Below are positions 1 to 9,820 of a stretch of DNA of 64,000 nucleotides, piece by piece (the first letter of the stretch is position 1; every line of letters begins with the position of its first letter). The position numbers and the translations under genes were made by a program. The stretch covers positions 2,480,001 to 2,544,000 of the forward strand of contig NZ_CP126889.1 of assembly GCF_030246845.1 (NCBI RefSeq), given 5' to 3'. The notes below the pieces were generated by a model. The model had not been told where the DNA came from, made no database searches, and saw only the letters and a list, made by a program, of their open reading frames with translations. Source of the DNA: Enhydrobacter sp. (GTDB lineage: Bacteria > Pseudomonadota > Alphaproteobacteria > Reyranellales > Reyranellaceae).

Positions 1-1364
1 ACGCCGATATACTTGGCCTGGTCGGGCCGCAGCCTGGTCAGCCGGGCGCCGACCTTGTCGAGATGCAGCGCTGCGACCTTCTCGTCGAGCGCCTTGGGCA
101 GCGTGTAGACCTTCTTCTGGTACTTGCCGGGATTGGTGAAGATCTCGACCTGGGCCAGCGTCTGGTTGGAGAAGGAGGCCGACATCACGAAGCTCGGATG
201 GCCCGTGGCATTGCCCAGATTCACCAGCCTGCCCTCGGACAGGACGATGATGCGCTTGCCGTCGGGGAACTCGACCTCGTCGACCTGCGGCTTCACGTGG
301 TGCCACTTGAAGTTGCGCAGGCCCGCGATCTGGATCTCGCTGTCGAAGTGGCCGATGTTGCAGACGATGGCACGGTGCTTCATCGCCTTCATATGGTCGA
401 GCGTGATCACGTCGACATTGCCGGTGGCGGTGACGAAGATGTCGGCCTTGGGCGCGGCATCTTCCATCGTCACGACCTCGTAGCCCTCCATCGCCGCCTG
501 CAAGGCGCAGATCGGATCGATCTCGGAGACCATGACACGGCAACCGGCCTGGCGCAGCGAGGCCGCCGAACCCTTGCCCACGTCGCCGAAGCCCGCGACC
601 ATCGCGACCTTGCCGGCCATCATCACGTCGGTGCCGCGGCGAATGCCGTCGACCAGCGATTCGCGGCAGCCGTAGAGATTGTCGAACTTCGACTTGGTCA
701 CCGAGTCGTTGACATTGATGGCGGGCCACAGCAGCCGGCCTTCCCTTTCCATCTGGTAGAGGCGGTGCACGCCCGTCGTCGTCTCCTCGGTGACGCCACG
801 GATCGCAGCGCCGAGCTTGGCGTACCAGCCGGGCTTCGCCTTGTTGGTCCTGGCGATCGCCTTGAAGAGGACTTCCTCCTCTTCGTTGGCAGGCTTGGCG
901 ATCAGCGACGGATCCTGCTCGGCGCGGATGCCGAGATGAACGAGGAGCGTGGCGTCGCCGCCGTCGTCCAGGATCATGTTGGGCTCGCCGCCGTCGCCCC
1001 ACTCGAAGATCTTGTGGGTGTAGTTCCAATAGTCCTCGAGGCTCTCGCCCTTGATCGCGAACACCGGCGTGCCCGACTTGGCGATCGCGGCCGCCGCGTG
1101 GTCCTGCGTCGAGTAGATGTTGCACGAGGCCCAGCGCACGTCGGCGCCCAGCGCCTTCAGCGTCTCGATCAGCACCGCCGTCTGGATGGTCATATGCAGA
1201 GAGCCGGCGATGCGCGCCCCTTTCAACGGCTTCTTGGCGCCGTATTCCTTGCGGATGGCCATGAGACCCGGCATCTCGGTCTCGGCCATGTCGATTTCCT
1301 TGCGGCCCCAGTCGGCGAGCCCGACATCCTTGACGACGTAGTCCTGTGCTTTGCTTGCGGCCAT
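1..1364 (-). CDS. ahcY: Adenosylhomocysteinase (S-adenosyl-L-homocysteine hydrolase), C-terminus cut by the window edge
   Basis: Cleaves S-adenosylhomocysteine to adenosine and homocysteine with bound NAD, clearing the product of SAM-dependent methylation. The minus-strand frame is open from ATG at 1364 ([13 protein letters not shown]...) to the window edge, about 454 codons; the family is about 465-475 residues here, so only the last few residues are missing. The N-terminal stretch with [17 protein letters not shown] is diagnostic. It lies 141 bp downstream of the HPr gene on the same strand, a gap large enough for its own promoter. Family assignment is secure. Confidence 0.97.
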   Translation of the reverse strand, partial: MAASKAQDYVVKDVGLADWGRKEIDMAETEMPGLMAIRKEYGAKKPLKGARIAGSLHMTIQTAVLIETLKALGADVRWASCNIYSTQDHAAAAIAKSGTPVFAIKGESLEDYWNYTHKIFEWGDGGEPNMILDDGGDATLLVHLGIRAEQDPSLIAKPANEEEEVLFKAIARTNKAKPGWYAKLGAAIRGVTEETTTGVHRLYQMEREGRLLWPAINVNDSVTKSKFDNLYGCRESLVDGIRRGTDVMMAGKVAMVAGFGDVGKGSAASLRQAGCRVMVSEIDPICALQAAMEGYEVVTMEDAAPKADIFVTATGNVDVITLDHMKAMKHRAIVCNIGHFDSEIQIAGLRNFKWHHVKPQVDEVEFPDGKRIIVLSEGRLVNLGNATGHPSFVMSASFSNQTLAQVEIFTNPGKYQKKVYTLPKALDEKVAALHLDKVGARLTRLRPDQAKYIG

Positions 1365-1442
1365 GCGGCGCTCCGACGGTTGGGCGATGGAAGAGGCCGT
1401 CTCTTATCAGCGCCCCGCCGCGCTCTCAACGCGCGGCATCAA

Positions 1443-1462
1443 CATATAAGCAAGAATTTATG
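1443..1462 (-). promoter_or_regulatory. Possible regulator site upstream of ahcY (imperfect CATATAAG...TTTATG dyad)
   Basis: An AT-rich 20-bp imperfect dyad with CATA and TATG ends sits about 80-100 bp upstream of the ahcY start in an otherwise GC-rich gap. ArsR-type regulators of the methionine/SAH cycle in alphaproteobacteria are known to use AT-rich dyads with CATATAA-like ends. That consensus is from memory, so this is a tentative assignment. Confidence 0.3.
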
Positions 1463-1505
1463 CCGATATGTGCCGGGCTTTATGCTCATCGGCGCTCGTT
1501 CGAGC

Positions 1506-1805
1506 TCAATCCTCGCCGAACTTGCCTTCGACGAGGGCGGAGAGGGCGGCCATGGCGTCGCTGGCCTGGCGGCCGGAACAGGCGAGCTCGATCTCGCTGC
1601 CTATCCCCGCGGCGAGCATCATCAGGCCCATGATGGAGAGACCGGACACTTCCTGTCCTTTGAAGCTCACGCGGACGATCGAATCGAACTGACTCGCCGT
1701 GCGAACGAACTTGGCGGCGGCACGGGCATGCAGGCCGCGCTTGTTGGCGATGCCGAGCGTACGCTTGAGCGCGCCGACGGCGGCGTCGACGGTGCCGTCG
1801 CTCAC
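1506..1805 (-). CDS. ptsH: HPr-family phosphocarrier (nitrogen PTS, NPr)
   Basis: Small cytoplasmic phosphocarrier of 99 residues that passes phosphate to EIIA. GLHARAA places the phosphorylated His at residue 26. SGLSIMGLMML contains Ser57, the counterpart of the regulatory Ser46 phosphorylated by HprK. The start is GTG at 1805, overlapping the EIIA stop as GTGA, so the two are translationally coupled. It is the last gene of the chvI-chvG-hprK-rapZ-EIIA-HPr run. No enzyme I gene is in the window. Confidence 0.95.
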   Translation of the reverse strand: MSDGTVDAAVGALKRTLGIANKRGLHARAAAKFVRTASQFDSIVRVSFKGQEVSGLSIMGLMMLAAGIGSEIELACSGRQASDAMAALSALVEGKFGED

Positions 1806-2206
1806 GAAGCTTCCTTGGCGAGGATCCGCGAGGCGACGGCGATGTACTTGCGCCCGGCCTCCTGGGCCATGCGCACCGCCTCGGCGATCGGACGGTTACG
1901 CACACTGGCGAGCTTCACCAGCATCGGCAGGTTCACGCCCGCCAAAACCTCGATCCGCGCCTGCTCCATGATCGAGATCGCAAGGTTGGAGGGCGTGCCG
2001 CCGAACATGTCGGTGAGCACGATCACCCCTTCGCCCGTATCGCAGGCGCGGGCCTTTTCCAGGATCTCGAGGCGGCGTTGTTCCATGTCGTCCTCGGCGC
2101 CGATGCAGACTGCCGAGACGCACTGCTGCGGACCGACGACATGCTCCAGCGCCGCAAGGAATTCGCGGGCCAGATTGCCGTGGGTCACGAGTACGATGCC
2201 GATCAT
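1802..2206 (-). CDS. PTS EIIA component, mannose/fructose type (regulatory)
   Basis: A 134-residue stand-alone EIIA of the mannose family (often called ManX or PtsIIA-Man in alphaproteobacteria). LVTHGNLA places the phosphorylated His at residue 9, and LTDMFGGTPSN is the typical downstream loop. No EIIB or EIIC is nearby, so a regulatory rather than sugar-transport role is inferred. ATG at 2206 is chosen because homology begins at MIGIVLVTHG; a longer open frame upstream only overlaps rapZ. Its stop overlaps the HPr start by 4 bp. Confidence 0.93.
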   Translation of the reverse strand: MIGIVLVTHGNLAREFLAALEHVVGPQQCVSAVCIGAEDDMEQRRLEILEKARACDTGEGVIVLTDMFGGTPSNLAISIMEQARIEVLAGVNLPMLVKLASVRNRPIAEAVRMAQEAGRKYIAVASRILAKEAS

Positions 2207-2222
2207 ACACGCATCCCGAAAA

Positions 2223-3119
2223 CTATCCCCCTTGCCGACCCCTGCCGAAGTCGACATCACGGTGGCTGAGAGTGACCGAGCGGCCGGCCTTCCGCAACCA
2301 GTCTGCAAGGGTCTCTGCCACAGCCACAGAACGGTGACGACCGCCTGTGCAACCCACGGCGATGGTCAAATAGCTCTTGCCCTCGGCGTCGAAACGCGGC
2401 AGCAGCGGTCCGATCAGCGCCTCCAGGCGATCGATGAAAGCGCGGTAGTCGGGATCCGTCTCGATGAAGGAAACGACCGCCGCATCGCGGCCGGTCAGCG
2501 GTTTCAGCGTCGGGACGTAGTGGGGATTCTTCAGGAAGCGTGCGTCGAAGACGAGGTCCGCCTCGCGCGGCAGGCCGCGACGGAACGAGAACGACACGAC
2601 CGAAAGCCGCGTGGCCGGCGACCGGCCGAGGGCGAAATGGCCCGACAGGATCTCCTTGAACCGGTGCGGCGAAAGCGCCGAGGTATCGATCACGACGTCG
2701 GCCGAGTCGGCCATGAAGCCGACCTGGTCGCGCTCGTCGGCGATGCCGTCCATGACCGGCCGGTCGGGTGCCACCGGGTGCGGCCGGCGCGACTCGGTAT
2801 AACGCCGCCGCAATGTCTCGGTGTCGGCGGTTAGAAAGAGCAGTCGTGCTGCGAGATCCGGTCGCTGGCGCAGCTCCTGCATGCGCCGCACCAGCTCGGC
2901 GGCATCGAAGCCGTAGGTGCGCGTGTCGATGCCGAAGGCAAGCGGCGCGGCCAGCTCGCCCGGGCTGCCCGCCGTCGAGCGCATCAGATCGCTCATCAGC
3001 GGCAGCGGCACGTTGTCCACCGCCACGTAGCCCAGATCCTCGAGGGCGTGCAGCGCCGTTGCGCGGCCGGCGCCGGAAAGGCCGGTGACCAGCACGAAGG
3101 GACGGCGGGCTTGCGACAT
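2223..3119 (-). CDS. rapZ: RapZ-family nucleotide-binding protein / RNase adapter
   Basis: A 298-residue cytoplasmic protein of the YvcJ/RapZ family. The N-terminal P-loop is GLSGAGRAT (residues about 13-21), with Arg at the usual Lys position, a variant I recall from other alphaproteobacterial members. The C-terminal half has IAVGCTGGRHRSVAVAE, the family's conserved ligand-binding loop. In enterobacteria RapZ controls glucosamine-6-phosphate synthase mRNA through small RNAs; the target here is unknown. It lies 15 bp after hprK in the same operon. Confidence 0.93.
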   Translation of the reverse strand: MSQARRPFVLVTGLSGAGRATALHALEDLGYVAVDNVPLPLMSDLMRSTAGSPGELAAPLAFGIDTRTYGFDAAELVRRMQELRQRPDLAARLLFLTADTETLRRRYTESRRPHPVAPDRPVMDGIADERDQVGFMADSADVVIDTSALSPHRFKEILSGHFALGRSPATRLSVVSFSFRRGLPREADLVFDARFLKNPHYVPTLKPLTGRDAAVVSFIETDPDYRAFIDRLEALIGPLLPRFDAEGKSYLTIAVGCTGGRHRSVAVAETLADWLRKAGRSVTLSHRDVDFGRGRQGG

Positions 3120-3134
3120 CGATCAGCGCCGCGA

Positions 3135-3575
3135 TCATGCGGCGGCGATTCGTTGCAAGGCAAGATGCAACTTGGCCACTGCGGAGGCCTCGAACGGCGC
3201 GAGGGCGAGAAGGGGCAGCCCGACCTCGTCCTGCATTTCCTGCGCGGGTTCCGGCATGCGTTCCACCTGGACCGGCTCCACGAGATCGACCAGCAAGGCG
3301 ACCGGAGCCCGCGCGATCAGCTTGGCGCGCGGCAGGCGCACGATGCCGATACCCCGGACTTCCATCCGCCCGGCGATCGCCGCCGGCGCCGACGCGACCA
3401 GCACATGACCCTTGCGTTCGAGATGCGTCTGGTCGTCGGCGATCAGACGGCCGCCCGCATCGATCAGCCGCAACGCGAGATCGGACTTGCCGGCACCGGA
3501 TGGGCCGCGCAGCAGCACCGCCTGCCAGGGGCGGCCCGGGCTTTTCAGGGCCACGGAGGTCGCATGCATCAACAT
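3135..3575 (-). CDS. hprK: HPr kinase/phosphorylase, short alphaproteobacterial form
   Basis: A 146-residue protein that corresponds only to the C-terminal catalytic domain of Gram-positive HprK (about 310 residues). The Walker A motif GPSGAGKS is at residues 24-31, LIADDQT follows, and MEVRGIGIV near residue 71 is the HprK signature loop. It phosphorylates HPr on the regulatory Ser, here Ser57 of the HPr encoded two genes downstream. It begins 12 bp after the chvG stop. The short form is normal for this class and is not a truncation. Confidence 0.94.
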   Translation of the reverse strand: MLMHATSVALKSPGRPWQAVLLRGPSGAGKSDLALRLIDAGGRLIADDQTHLERKGHVLVASAPAAIAGRMEVRGIGIVRLPRAKLIARAPVALLVDLVEPVQVERMPEPAQEMQDEVGLPLLALAPFEASAVAKLHLALQRIAAA

Positions 3576-3587
3576 GGCGGGCCGGTG

Positions 3588-5360
3588 TCACCCGCCGCGG
3601 TCGGCCGGCGGGACGCGGATGATGAAGCGGGCGCCCAGCACGCGGCCGTCGGGCGCGCGACGGTTGGTGGCCGAGATCGACCCGCCGTAGGTCTCCATGA
3701 TCTGCCGGCAGATCGAGAGGCCGAGGCCGGAATGCTGGCCGAAATGCTCGGTCGGCCGTTCCGAGTAGAACCGCTGGAAGATCGATTCGAGGTTGTCTTC
3801 GGGAATGCCCGGTCCTTCGTCGTCGATCGTGACGACGAATGGGCCGTTGCGCGGCTCGCGGCTGAGCTCGATCACGATGCGCGATCCGGGCGGGCTGAAG
3901 GAAAGCGCGTTGTCGACCACGTTGCGGAAGACCTGGCCATAGCGGCCGTCATGACCGTGCGCGGCGAACGGCGGATTGGCCGCGACCCGGAAGTCGATCG
4001 CGACGCCGGACTTGTTCGCGGTCGAGGTGGCGTAGTGATGGGCCATGTCCGCCAGCAGGGCCTGCAGATTGACGGGCTTGACCTCGCCGCGCATCAGCTC
4101 GGCATCGAGCCGCGAGGCGTCGGAAATGTCCGAGATCAGCCGGTTCAGGCGGTTGATGTCGTCGATCACGATCGACATGAGCCGCGCGCGCTGGTCGGGA
4201 TCGAGGTCGGGCCGCGACGCCACCTCGATCGCCGACCTGAGAGAGGTGAGCGGATTCTTGAGCTCGTGCGCGACGTCGGCGGCAAAGCTCTCGATGGCAT
4301 TCAGACGCTGCCACAAGGCATCGGTCATCGAGCGCAGCGCGTCGTTCAGATCGCCGATCTCGTCGCCGCGGCGGCCGAGGTCGGGCATTTCGGGTCGCGT
4401 GTCGCGCGCCAGCCGCACCATGTCGGCGGCGCGCGCCAGCCGCACGATGGGCTGCGTGATCGTGCCGGCGAGATAGAGGGAGAGCAGCACGGTGATCCCG
4501 AGCGCCGCCACGGCGATGGTGAGCATGTCGTAGCGCACCTCGCGCAGGGATGCCGCGATCGCCCGGTTGTCGCGCGTCAGCAGCAAGGCGCCCATCACCT
4601 GCTTGTAGCGCTGCACGGGCACGGCCGCGCTCAGCATCAGCCGGCCGTCGGAGGTGACGCGCACGGCCGAGGCGTTGAAGCCCCTGAGCGCGCTCGCCGC
4701 CTCGGGGAAGTCGCGCACGGTCGGCGAAGACCGCTCGACATAGTGCGGATAGCGGTCGGCATGCGAGAGCTGACGTGCGAGCCAGTCGGCGATCCCTTCG
4801 CCGAACCGTTCGTTGTCTCGCTCGGGCGGCGCCTGCTGGGGCGGCGGCAACGGCGTCACATGGATGCGGCCGGCATCGCTCAAGAGCGCCGAATCGCCCA
4901 GGAGCTCGCCGGTCTCGCTGAACAGGCGGGCGCGCACGCCGGTCGGCCGCACGAGACGGGTCAGGAGCTGACGGGCCGCATCCGCATCGAGCCGGTTGAC
5001 GGTCGTCTCGCCGCCCACCACGGCAACCTCGCCGATGCCCGCCGCCACCATCTCGCCCTGCACCAGGAGCGAGGCGAGCTCGGCGTCGATCAGTTCGTCC
5101 TCGTAGTCGCTGAGATAGACCGCGCCCAACGCCAGCAGCGCCACCGGCACGATATTGAGCAGCAGGATACGGCGCGTCAGCGGCGAATAACGCCGGCTGT
5201 GGCGGCGACGCCGGCGCAGCGTCGAGGGCAACTCCACGCGCCGCGCCCGCCGCGGCCGCAGCTTCAGGAGCAGGCGTTTGAGGGCGGCTGCGATGCCGCC
5301 GACCTTGGCCGAGCGCCGCGCGCGGCCCTCAGGTGTCGCGATATCGATATCCGATGCCAT
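3588..5360 (-). CDS. chvG: Sensor histidine kinase ChvG (ExoS family)
   Basis: Membrane sensor kinase of about 590 residues. A basic N-terminus precedes a first membrane helix ([19 protein letters not shown]), then a periplasmic sensor, a second helix ([18 protein letters not shown]), HAMP, the H-box [11 protein letters not shown] with the phospho-His near residue 365, the N-box [23 protein letters not shown] and [10 protein letters not shown]. It partners ChvI in acid and cell-envelope signalling. ATG at 5360 overlaps the chvI end by 32 bp; no better start is visible. Confidence 0.95.
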   Translation of the reverse strand: MASDIDIATPEGRARRSAKVGGIAAALKRLLLKLRPRRARRVELPSTLRRRRRHSRRYSPLTRRILLLNIVPVALLALGAVYLSDYEDELIDAELASLLVQGEMVAAGIGEVAVVGGETTVNRLDADAARQLLTRLVRPTGVRARLFSETGELLGDSALLSDAGRIHVTPLPPPQQAPPERDNERFGEGIADWLARQLSHADRYPHYVERSSPTVRDFPEAASALRGFNASAVRVTSDGRLMLSAAVPVQRYKQVMGALLLTRDNRAIAASLREVRYDMLTIAVAALGITVLLSLYLAGTITQPIVRLARAADMVRLARDTRPEMPDLGRRGDEIGDLNDALRSMTDALWQRLNAIESFAADVAHELKNPLTSLRSAIEVASRPDLDPDQRARLMSIVIDDINRLNRLISDISDASRLDAELMRGEVKPVNLQALLADMAHHYATSTANKSGVAIDFRVAANPPFAAHGHDGRYGQVFRNVVDNALSFSPPGSRIVIELSREPRNGPFVVTIDDEGPGIPEDNLESIFQRFYSERPTEHFGQHSGLGLSICRQIMETYGGSISATNRRAPDGRVLGARFIIRVPPADRGG

Positions 5361-6024
5361 AGAGCGTTTCGATCTGCTCGAACTCGCTGTCGACCTCGCG
5401 GAACTTGCGGCGCACCCGCTTGATGTGGCTGTCGATCGTCCGGTCGTCGACGTAGATCGTCTCGCCGTAGGCGGCATCCATCAGCTGATCGCGGTTCTTC
5501 ACGTGTCCCGGCCGTTCGGCGAGAGACTTCAGCAGCAGGAATTCGGTGACTGTGAGATGCACCTCCTTGCCCTTCCAGGTGCATTGGTGACGGCTGGGAT
5601 CGAGCACGAGGTCGCCGCGCACGATGCGCTCGGCCTGGCCCTCGCCCTTGCCGGCGCCGCCATCGACGCGGCGCAGCACCGCCCGGATGCGCTCGAGCAG
5701 CAGCCGCTGGGAGAAGGGCTTGCGGATGAAATCGTCCGCCCCCATCCGCAGGCCCAGCACCTCGTCGATCTCCTCGTCCTTGGAGGTGAGGAAGATCACG
5801 GGGAACTGCTGCGTCTTGCGGACGCGGTTCAGAAGCTCCATGCCATCCATCCGCGGCATCTTGATGTCGAAGATGGCGAGGTCGGGCGGCGCCTGATTCA
5901 GCCCCTCGAGCGCGGCAGCGCCATCGGGGTAGGTCTTCACCTGAAAGCCCTCGGCTTCGAGCAGCATCGACACCGACGTGAGGATGTTGCGGTCGTCGTC
6001 GACCAAGGCGATGTTCTTGCGCAC
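5329..6024 (-). CDS. chvI: Response regulator ChvI (OmpR family)
   Basis: A 231-residue DNA-binding response regulator. The receiver domain has the acidic patch DDD near residues 9-11, the phospho-acceptor Asp53 in [11 protein letters not shown], and KPF near 110. The C-terminal winged helix ends in [14 protein letters not shown] and [12 protein letters not shown] at 6024 is preferred because AGGAGA sits 9 bp before it and homology begins there; an in-frame TTG at 6051 would add 9 residues. It is the first gene of the chvI-chvG-hprK-rapZ-EIIA-HPr operon. Confidence 0.95.
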   Translation of the reverse strand: MRKNIALVDDDRNILTSVSMLLEAEGFQVKTYPDGAAALEGLNQAPPDLAIFDIKMPRMDGMELLNRVRKTQQFPVIFLTSKDEEIDEVLGLRMGADDFIRKPFSQRLLLERIRAVLRRVDGGAGKGEGQAERIVRGDLVLDPSRHQCTWKGKEVHLTVTEFLLLKSLAERPGHVKNRDQLMDAAYGETIYVDDRTIDSHIKRVRRKFREVDSEFEQIETLYGIGYRYRDT

Positions 6025-6138
6025 GGGATTGCGTCTCCTGAGGCTCGGCAAGGAATGCTAGCATAGACCGGGCTGTCGCCGCCGTCCGCCCGATCTGCCA
6101 ACGACAACGGAGCAAATGCGGCTTTTTTGGACCCTCCG

Positions 6139-6876
6139 ATGACCGACGATCTGCCGCATATGGTGCGCGAGCTGGTACGCGGCCGGGACCGCGCCGCCCT
6201 TGCGACCGCCTTGCCTGACGCCAACCGCGGCGCGCCCTGGCCGTACGCCTCCCTCGTGGTCGTCGCGGTCGATCACGATCTTGCGCCGATCCTGCTTTTG
6301 AGCGATCTCGCCGACCATAGCAGGGCGATCGCTGTCGACGATCGGGTATCGCTTCTGTTCGACGGGACGGAGGGGCTCGACAACCCGCTCACCGGTCCGC
6401 GCGTGTCGTTGCTCGGTCGGGCGGCCTCAACCGATGACGAACGGTTGAAGAGGCGCTTCCTCGCGCACCATCCCGAAGCTGACATGTATGCCCGCTTCAG
6501 GGATTTCAAGTTCTATCGGGTCGCGGTCGAGCGAGCGCACCTGGTCGGCGGCTTCGGCGAGATCCGCTGGCTTTCGGCCGACGAGCTGACGCCATCCGCG
6601 TCACGGGCGACGCTGGAGGCGTTCGCCGCCGCCGAGGGCGCGATCCTGGCTCACATGAACGCCGATCACGCCGACGCGGTGCAACTTTATGCCACGCGGC
6701 TTCTTGGCCTCGTCGCCGGCGAATGGCGCATGACGGGGTTCGACGCCGAAGGTCTCGACCTGCGCTGCGGCGGAAAGGTGGCGCGTCTTGCTTTCGACAC
6801 GGCGTTGAACGGACCGGCCCGGGCGCGCGAGGTCTTGGCCTCGCTGGCGGCGAAGGCGCGCACCGTCGACGCCTGA
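6139..6876 (+). CDS. HugZ-like pyridoxamine-5'-phosphate-oxidase-fold protein with DUF2470
   Basis: A 245-residue protein with an N-terminal FMN-binding split barrel (about 1-150) and a C-terminal DUF2470 domain marked by ILAHMNADHADAVQLYA. This architecture is that of HugZ-type heme utilisation proteins, so heme binding or oxidation is plausible but not shown. ATG at 6139 is chosen over an in-frame TTG at 6127. It is divergent from chvI across a gap of about 115 bp. Confidence 0.85.
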   Translation: MTDDLPHMVRELVRGRDRAALATALPDANRGAPWPYASLVVVAVDHDLAPILLLSDLADHSRAIAVDDRVSLLFDGTEGLDNPLTGPRVSLLGRAASTDDERLKRRFLAHHPEADMYARFRDFKFYRVAVERAHLVGGFGEIRWLSADELTPSASRATLEAFAAAEGAILAHMNADHADAVQLYATRLLGLVAGEWRMTGFDAEGLDLRCGGKVARLAFDTALNGPARAREVLASLAAKARTVDA

Positions 6877-6945
6877 CCGGCCGTCTCGTCCGGCGGATTT
6901 CGCCTTTGCACGACGCACGCCGTATGATGGGACGGCTTGAGCACC

Positions 6946-8784
6946 ATGTCCGATGCCCCCCGCGCCGTGCGATCGCGTCAGCCCTGGCGGGTGCCGCTGA
7001 TCGCCGCGCTGGCTCTGGCGTTCGGCTCGCTCGCCCTGATCTCCGGGGTGGCTTACGTCGCAGTCCTTGCCGGCGCGACCGGAACGACCGAGCGGCTGCT
7101 GGTCGACCGCGCCGGTCGCGTCATCGAGGCCCAGGTATCGATGGTGAAGAGCCGTCTCGATCCCGTGGCGCAGGAACTGGAGCTGATCGCGGCCCTCGCC
7201 GCACAGGGACGGCTCGACATGGAGTCGCCGGTCGCGGCGCGCGAGACGCTGGCGGCGATGCTGGCCCAGATGCCCGCCGTGTCGATCACGGCCTTCGCGT
7301 CGCTCGACCTGCAGTTGGACCGCGCGATACGCCGGCGGGACGGTGCGATCGTGCGCGACACGGTGCCGCTTGCCGATATTCCAGGCAGCATTGCGGGATT
7401 CCGCGAGCTGCAGACGGCACACGGCGCATTCTGGGGCGATCTGTTCTGGAGCCCTTCGCTGGGGCAGCCGATGCTGAACGTGCGCGCGCCGGTGCGGCGA
7501 AAGGACAACGCCTTCATCGGCGCACTGGTGGCGACGGTCGGCATCGGCAATCTCTCGCAGCTCATCGACGATCCTTCCCAGCCGGGCGGCGGCAACTATT
7601 TCATCCTGGTCGGCCACGACCGCGTGCTGGCGCACCGCCGGCTGATCGATCCGCGCGGGCTTGGCCTGTCGGCGGCCAAACCGCTGCCGACCATCGGCGA
7701 GGTCGGCGATCCGGTCCTTGCCCATATCTGGGACCCGCCGGTGCACAGTCCCACGATCGAACGGGCGCTCGGCAGTCTCGGCCATATCGTCGAGGTCGAC
7801 GGGCGGCGCTGGGTGTTCGTGCGTCGCGAGCTCAAGGGATACGGCCCCGAGCCGTGGCTGGTCGGCCAGTATTTCCCGATCGAGGAGGCGACCAGCGACC
7901 TCGATCGCCTGACCAACGGCGCCATCGTCGGCGCCGTGACGCTCCTGTTCGCGACCCTGCTCGCCTTGCTGATGGGCCTGCGCATGGCCCGCTCGATCCG
8001 CACCATCACCAGCGCCGCGGAGGCGATCGAGCGGCTGGAGTTCGACCAGCCGATGCACCGCCCGTCACGCCTGCGCGAGATCGACGATGCCGGCCACAGC
8101 CTCGAGAAGGCGCGCAGCGCGCTGAAATGGTTCGGCATCTACGTCCCGCAGCGCCTCGTGCAGCGCCTGATGGAACGCGGCGAGGAGGGGATCGCATCGC
8201 GGCGTGTCGAGGTGACCGTGATGTTCACCGACATCGTAGGCTTCACGCCGCAGGTCGAGAGCCTGCCCGAGCACGAGACGGCCGAGCTCCTCAACCATCA
8301 TTTCGCGCTGGTCGGCGCCTGCATCGAGCACGAGCACGGCATCATCGACAAGTATATCGGCGACTCGGTGATGGCGTTGTGGGGTGTCGTGCCGCCGCGC
8401 GACGATCATGCCGGCGCGGCGATCCGGGCGGCACTCGCCATCGCCAGGGTCATGCACGAGGACAACGGGCAGCGCCGCGCCGCCGGCAAGGCGCCGATCC
8501 GGCTGCGCATCGGGCTGCATTCCGGCCCGGCGGTGGTGGGCAACATCGGCGCGCCCGGCCGGGTCAACTTCACCGTCGTCGGCGATACGGTTAACATCGC
8601 CCAGCGCTTCGAGCAGCTCGGCAAGGAGTTCATGATGCCGGCCGACGAGGTCGTGGTGCTGACGAGCGGCGAGACGCTCACGGCCGTCAAGGACCGCGAG
8701 GCGCTGGGTATCGATCCGCCGCCGCCCGAACGGCGGACCCTGCGCGGACACGAACAGCCGTTCGACGTGTATCGGCTGGTTTGA
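6946..8784 (+). CDS. Membrane-bound adenylate/guanylate cyclase with extracytoplasmic sensor
   Basis: A 612-residue protein: an N-terminal membrane helix (near residues 20-45), an extracytoplasmic sensor of about 280 residues resembling a Cache fold, a second helix (GAVTLLFATLLALLMGL), a HAMP-like linker and a class III cyclase domain. The cyclase has both metal-binding Asp segments (VMFTDIVGFT and DKYIGDSVMALWG) and the transition-state segment VGDTVNIAQRFEQL, so it should be active. ATP or GTP specificity cannot be told. The Rieske oxygenase gene starts 14 bp later, probably in the same operon. Confidence 0.92.
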   Translation: MSDAPRAVRSRQPWRVPLIAALALAFGSLALISGVAYVAVLAGATGTTERLLVDRAGRVIEAQVSMVKSRLDPVAQELELIAALAAQGRLDMESPVAARETLAAMLAQMPAVSITAFASLDLQLDRAIRRRDGAIVRDTVPLADIPGSIAGFRELQTAHGAFWGDLFWSPSLGQPMLNVRAPVRRKDNAFIGALVATVGIGNLSQLIDDPSQPGGGNYFILVGHDRVLAHRRLIDPRGLGLSAAKPLPTIGEVGDPVLAHIWDPPVHSPTIERALGSLGHIVEVDGRRWVFVRRELKGYGPEPWLVGQYFPIEEATSDLDRLTNGAIVGAVTLLFATLLALLMGLRMARSIRTITSAAEAIERLEFDQPMHRPSRLREIDDAGHSLEKARSALKWFGIYVPQRLVQRLMERGEEGIASRRVEVTVMFTDIVGFTPQVESLPEHETAELLNHHFALVGACIEHEHGIIDKYIGDSVMALWGVVPPRDDHAGAAIRAALAIARVMHEDNGQRRAAGKAPIRLRIGLHSGPAVVGNIGAPGRVNFTVVGDTVNIAQRFEQLGKEFMMPADEVVVLTSGETLTAVKDREALGIDPPPPERRTLRGHEQPFDVYRLV

Positions 8785-8798
8785 TCGGGGAGGAGTGG

Positions 8799-9818
8799 AT
8801 GTGGATCCGCAATGCCTGGTACGTCGCCGCCTGGATGCACGAGCTCGAGGCCGGCCGCATTCTCGCCCGTACCATCATCGACCGGCCGGTCGCGCTCTAT
8901 CGCACCGGCGACGGCGCGGTCGTGGCGCTCGAGGACCGCTGCTGCCATCGCTTCGCGCCGCTCACCATGGGCCGCCTGGAAGGCGACAACCTGCGCTGCA
9001 TGTATCACGGGCTGAAGTTCGCGCCGGACGGTCGCTGCATCGAGATTCCCGGCCAGCCGCGCATCCCGCAGAGCGCTTTCGTGCGCCGCTTTCCCACGGC
9101 GGTGGTCGGAAGCTGGGTCTGGATCTGGATGGGCGACGCGACGGCCGATCGCGATGCCATCCCGCCGTCGGTCGCGCTCGACGACCCTGCGTATCGGCTC
9201 AGGAGCGGCCAGATCGACTATGCGGCGCACTATCTTCTGATCGACGACAACCTGCTCGATCTCTCCCACCTCTCCTTCGTGCACGAAAAGACCCTCGGTC
9301 TCGACATGCCTCAATGGGCGGACAGCCGGCCGCGCGTCGCGCCGATCGAGCGCGGGCTGCGCATGCAGCGGTGGCTGCGCAACCATAGGCCGCGCGGCTT
9401 CATGAAGAAGCTCGGCGAGCGGCTCGATGTCTGGAACAGCTACGACTTCCTGTTCCCCGGCATCTTCCTGCAGCGCACCGCCTTCTATCCGCTGGGCACG
9501 GCGGAGGCGAGCGGCGGCCGGGAGCCGCAGGACGCGCCGCTCTTCTACCGCCTCGACGAGCAGGCGGTGACGCCGGTCTCCAGCCGGGCCTCGCGCTACT
9601 TCTACGCCGCCGGCGCGCGCGCGGCCGACATCGATCCCGACAGGCTCGACCGGCTGTTCGCCGTCACCGAAACGGCCTTCCAGGAAGACAAGGCGATCAT
9701 CGAGGCGCAGCAGAAGCTGATCGACCTCGAGCCCGAGCGCCAGATGCTGCCCACCAGTCTCGATGCCGGCCCGACGCAGTTCCGCCGGATGGTGGAGACG
9801 CTGCTCGCCGCTGCGTAG
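8799..9818 (+). CDS. Rieske non-heme iron oxygenase, VanA-like alpha subunit
   Basis: A 339-residue oxygenase subunit. The Rieske [2Fe-2S] ligands are Cys48-x-His50 and Cys67-x2-His70 (RCMYHGLKF). The mononuclear iron segment DNLLDLSHLSFVH follows at about residue 150. The size and N-terminal MWIRNAWYVAAW match aromatic O-demethylases such as VanA; the substrate is unknown and no reductase is adjacent. ATG at 8799 has a GGGAGGAG ribosome binding site; a TTG at 8781 overlaps the cyclase stop but is less likely. Confidence 0.9.
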   Translation: MWIRNAWYVAAWMHELEAGRILARTIIDRPVALYRTGDGAVVALEDRCCHRFAPLTMGRLEGDNLRCMYHGLKFAPDGRCIEIPGQPRIPQSAFVRRFPTAVVGSWVWIWMGDATADRDAIPPSVALDDPAYRLRSGQIDYAAHYLLIDDNLLDLSHLSFVHEKTLGLDMPQWADSRPRVAPIERGLRMQRWLRNHRPRGFMKKLGERLDVWNSYDFLFPGIFLQRTAFYPLGTAEASGGREPQDAPLFYRLDEQAVTPVSSRASRYFYAAGARAADIDPDRLDRLFAVTETAFQEDKAIIEAQQKLIDLEPERQMLPTSLDAGPTQFRRMVETLLAAA

Positions 9819-9820
9819 GC

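Noticed and set aside
1365..1505. SAM-II or SAH riboswitch upstream of ahcY
   Set aside because: I could not see the conserved blocks of these classes in the minus-strand leader.
63..2834. Long plus-strand open frame of over 900 codons opposite ahcY and the PTS genes
   Set aside because: It is antisense to well-recognised genes, has biased composition typical of the complement of GC-rich codons, and shows no domain.
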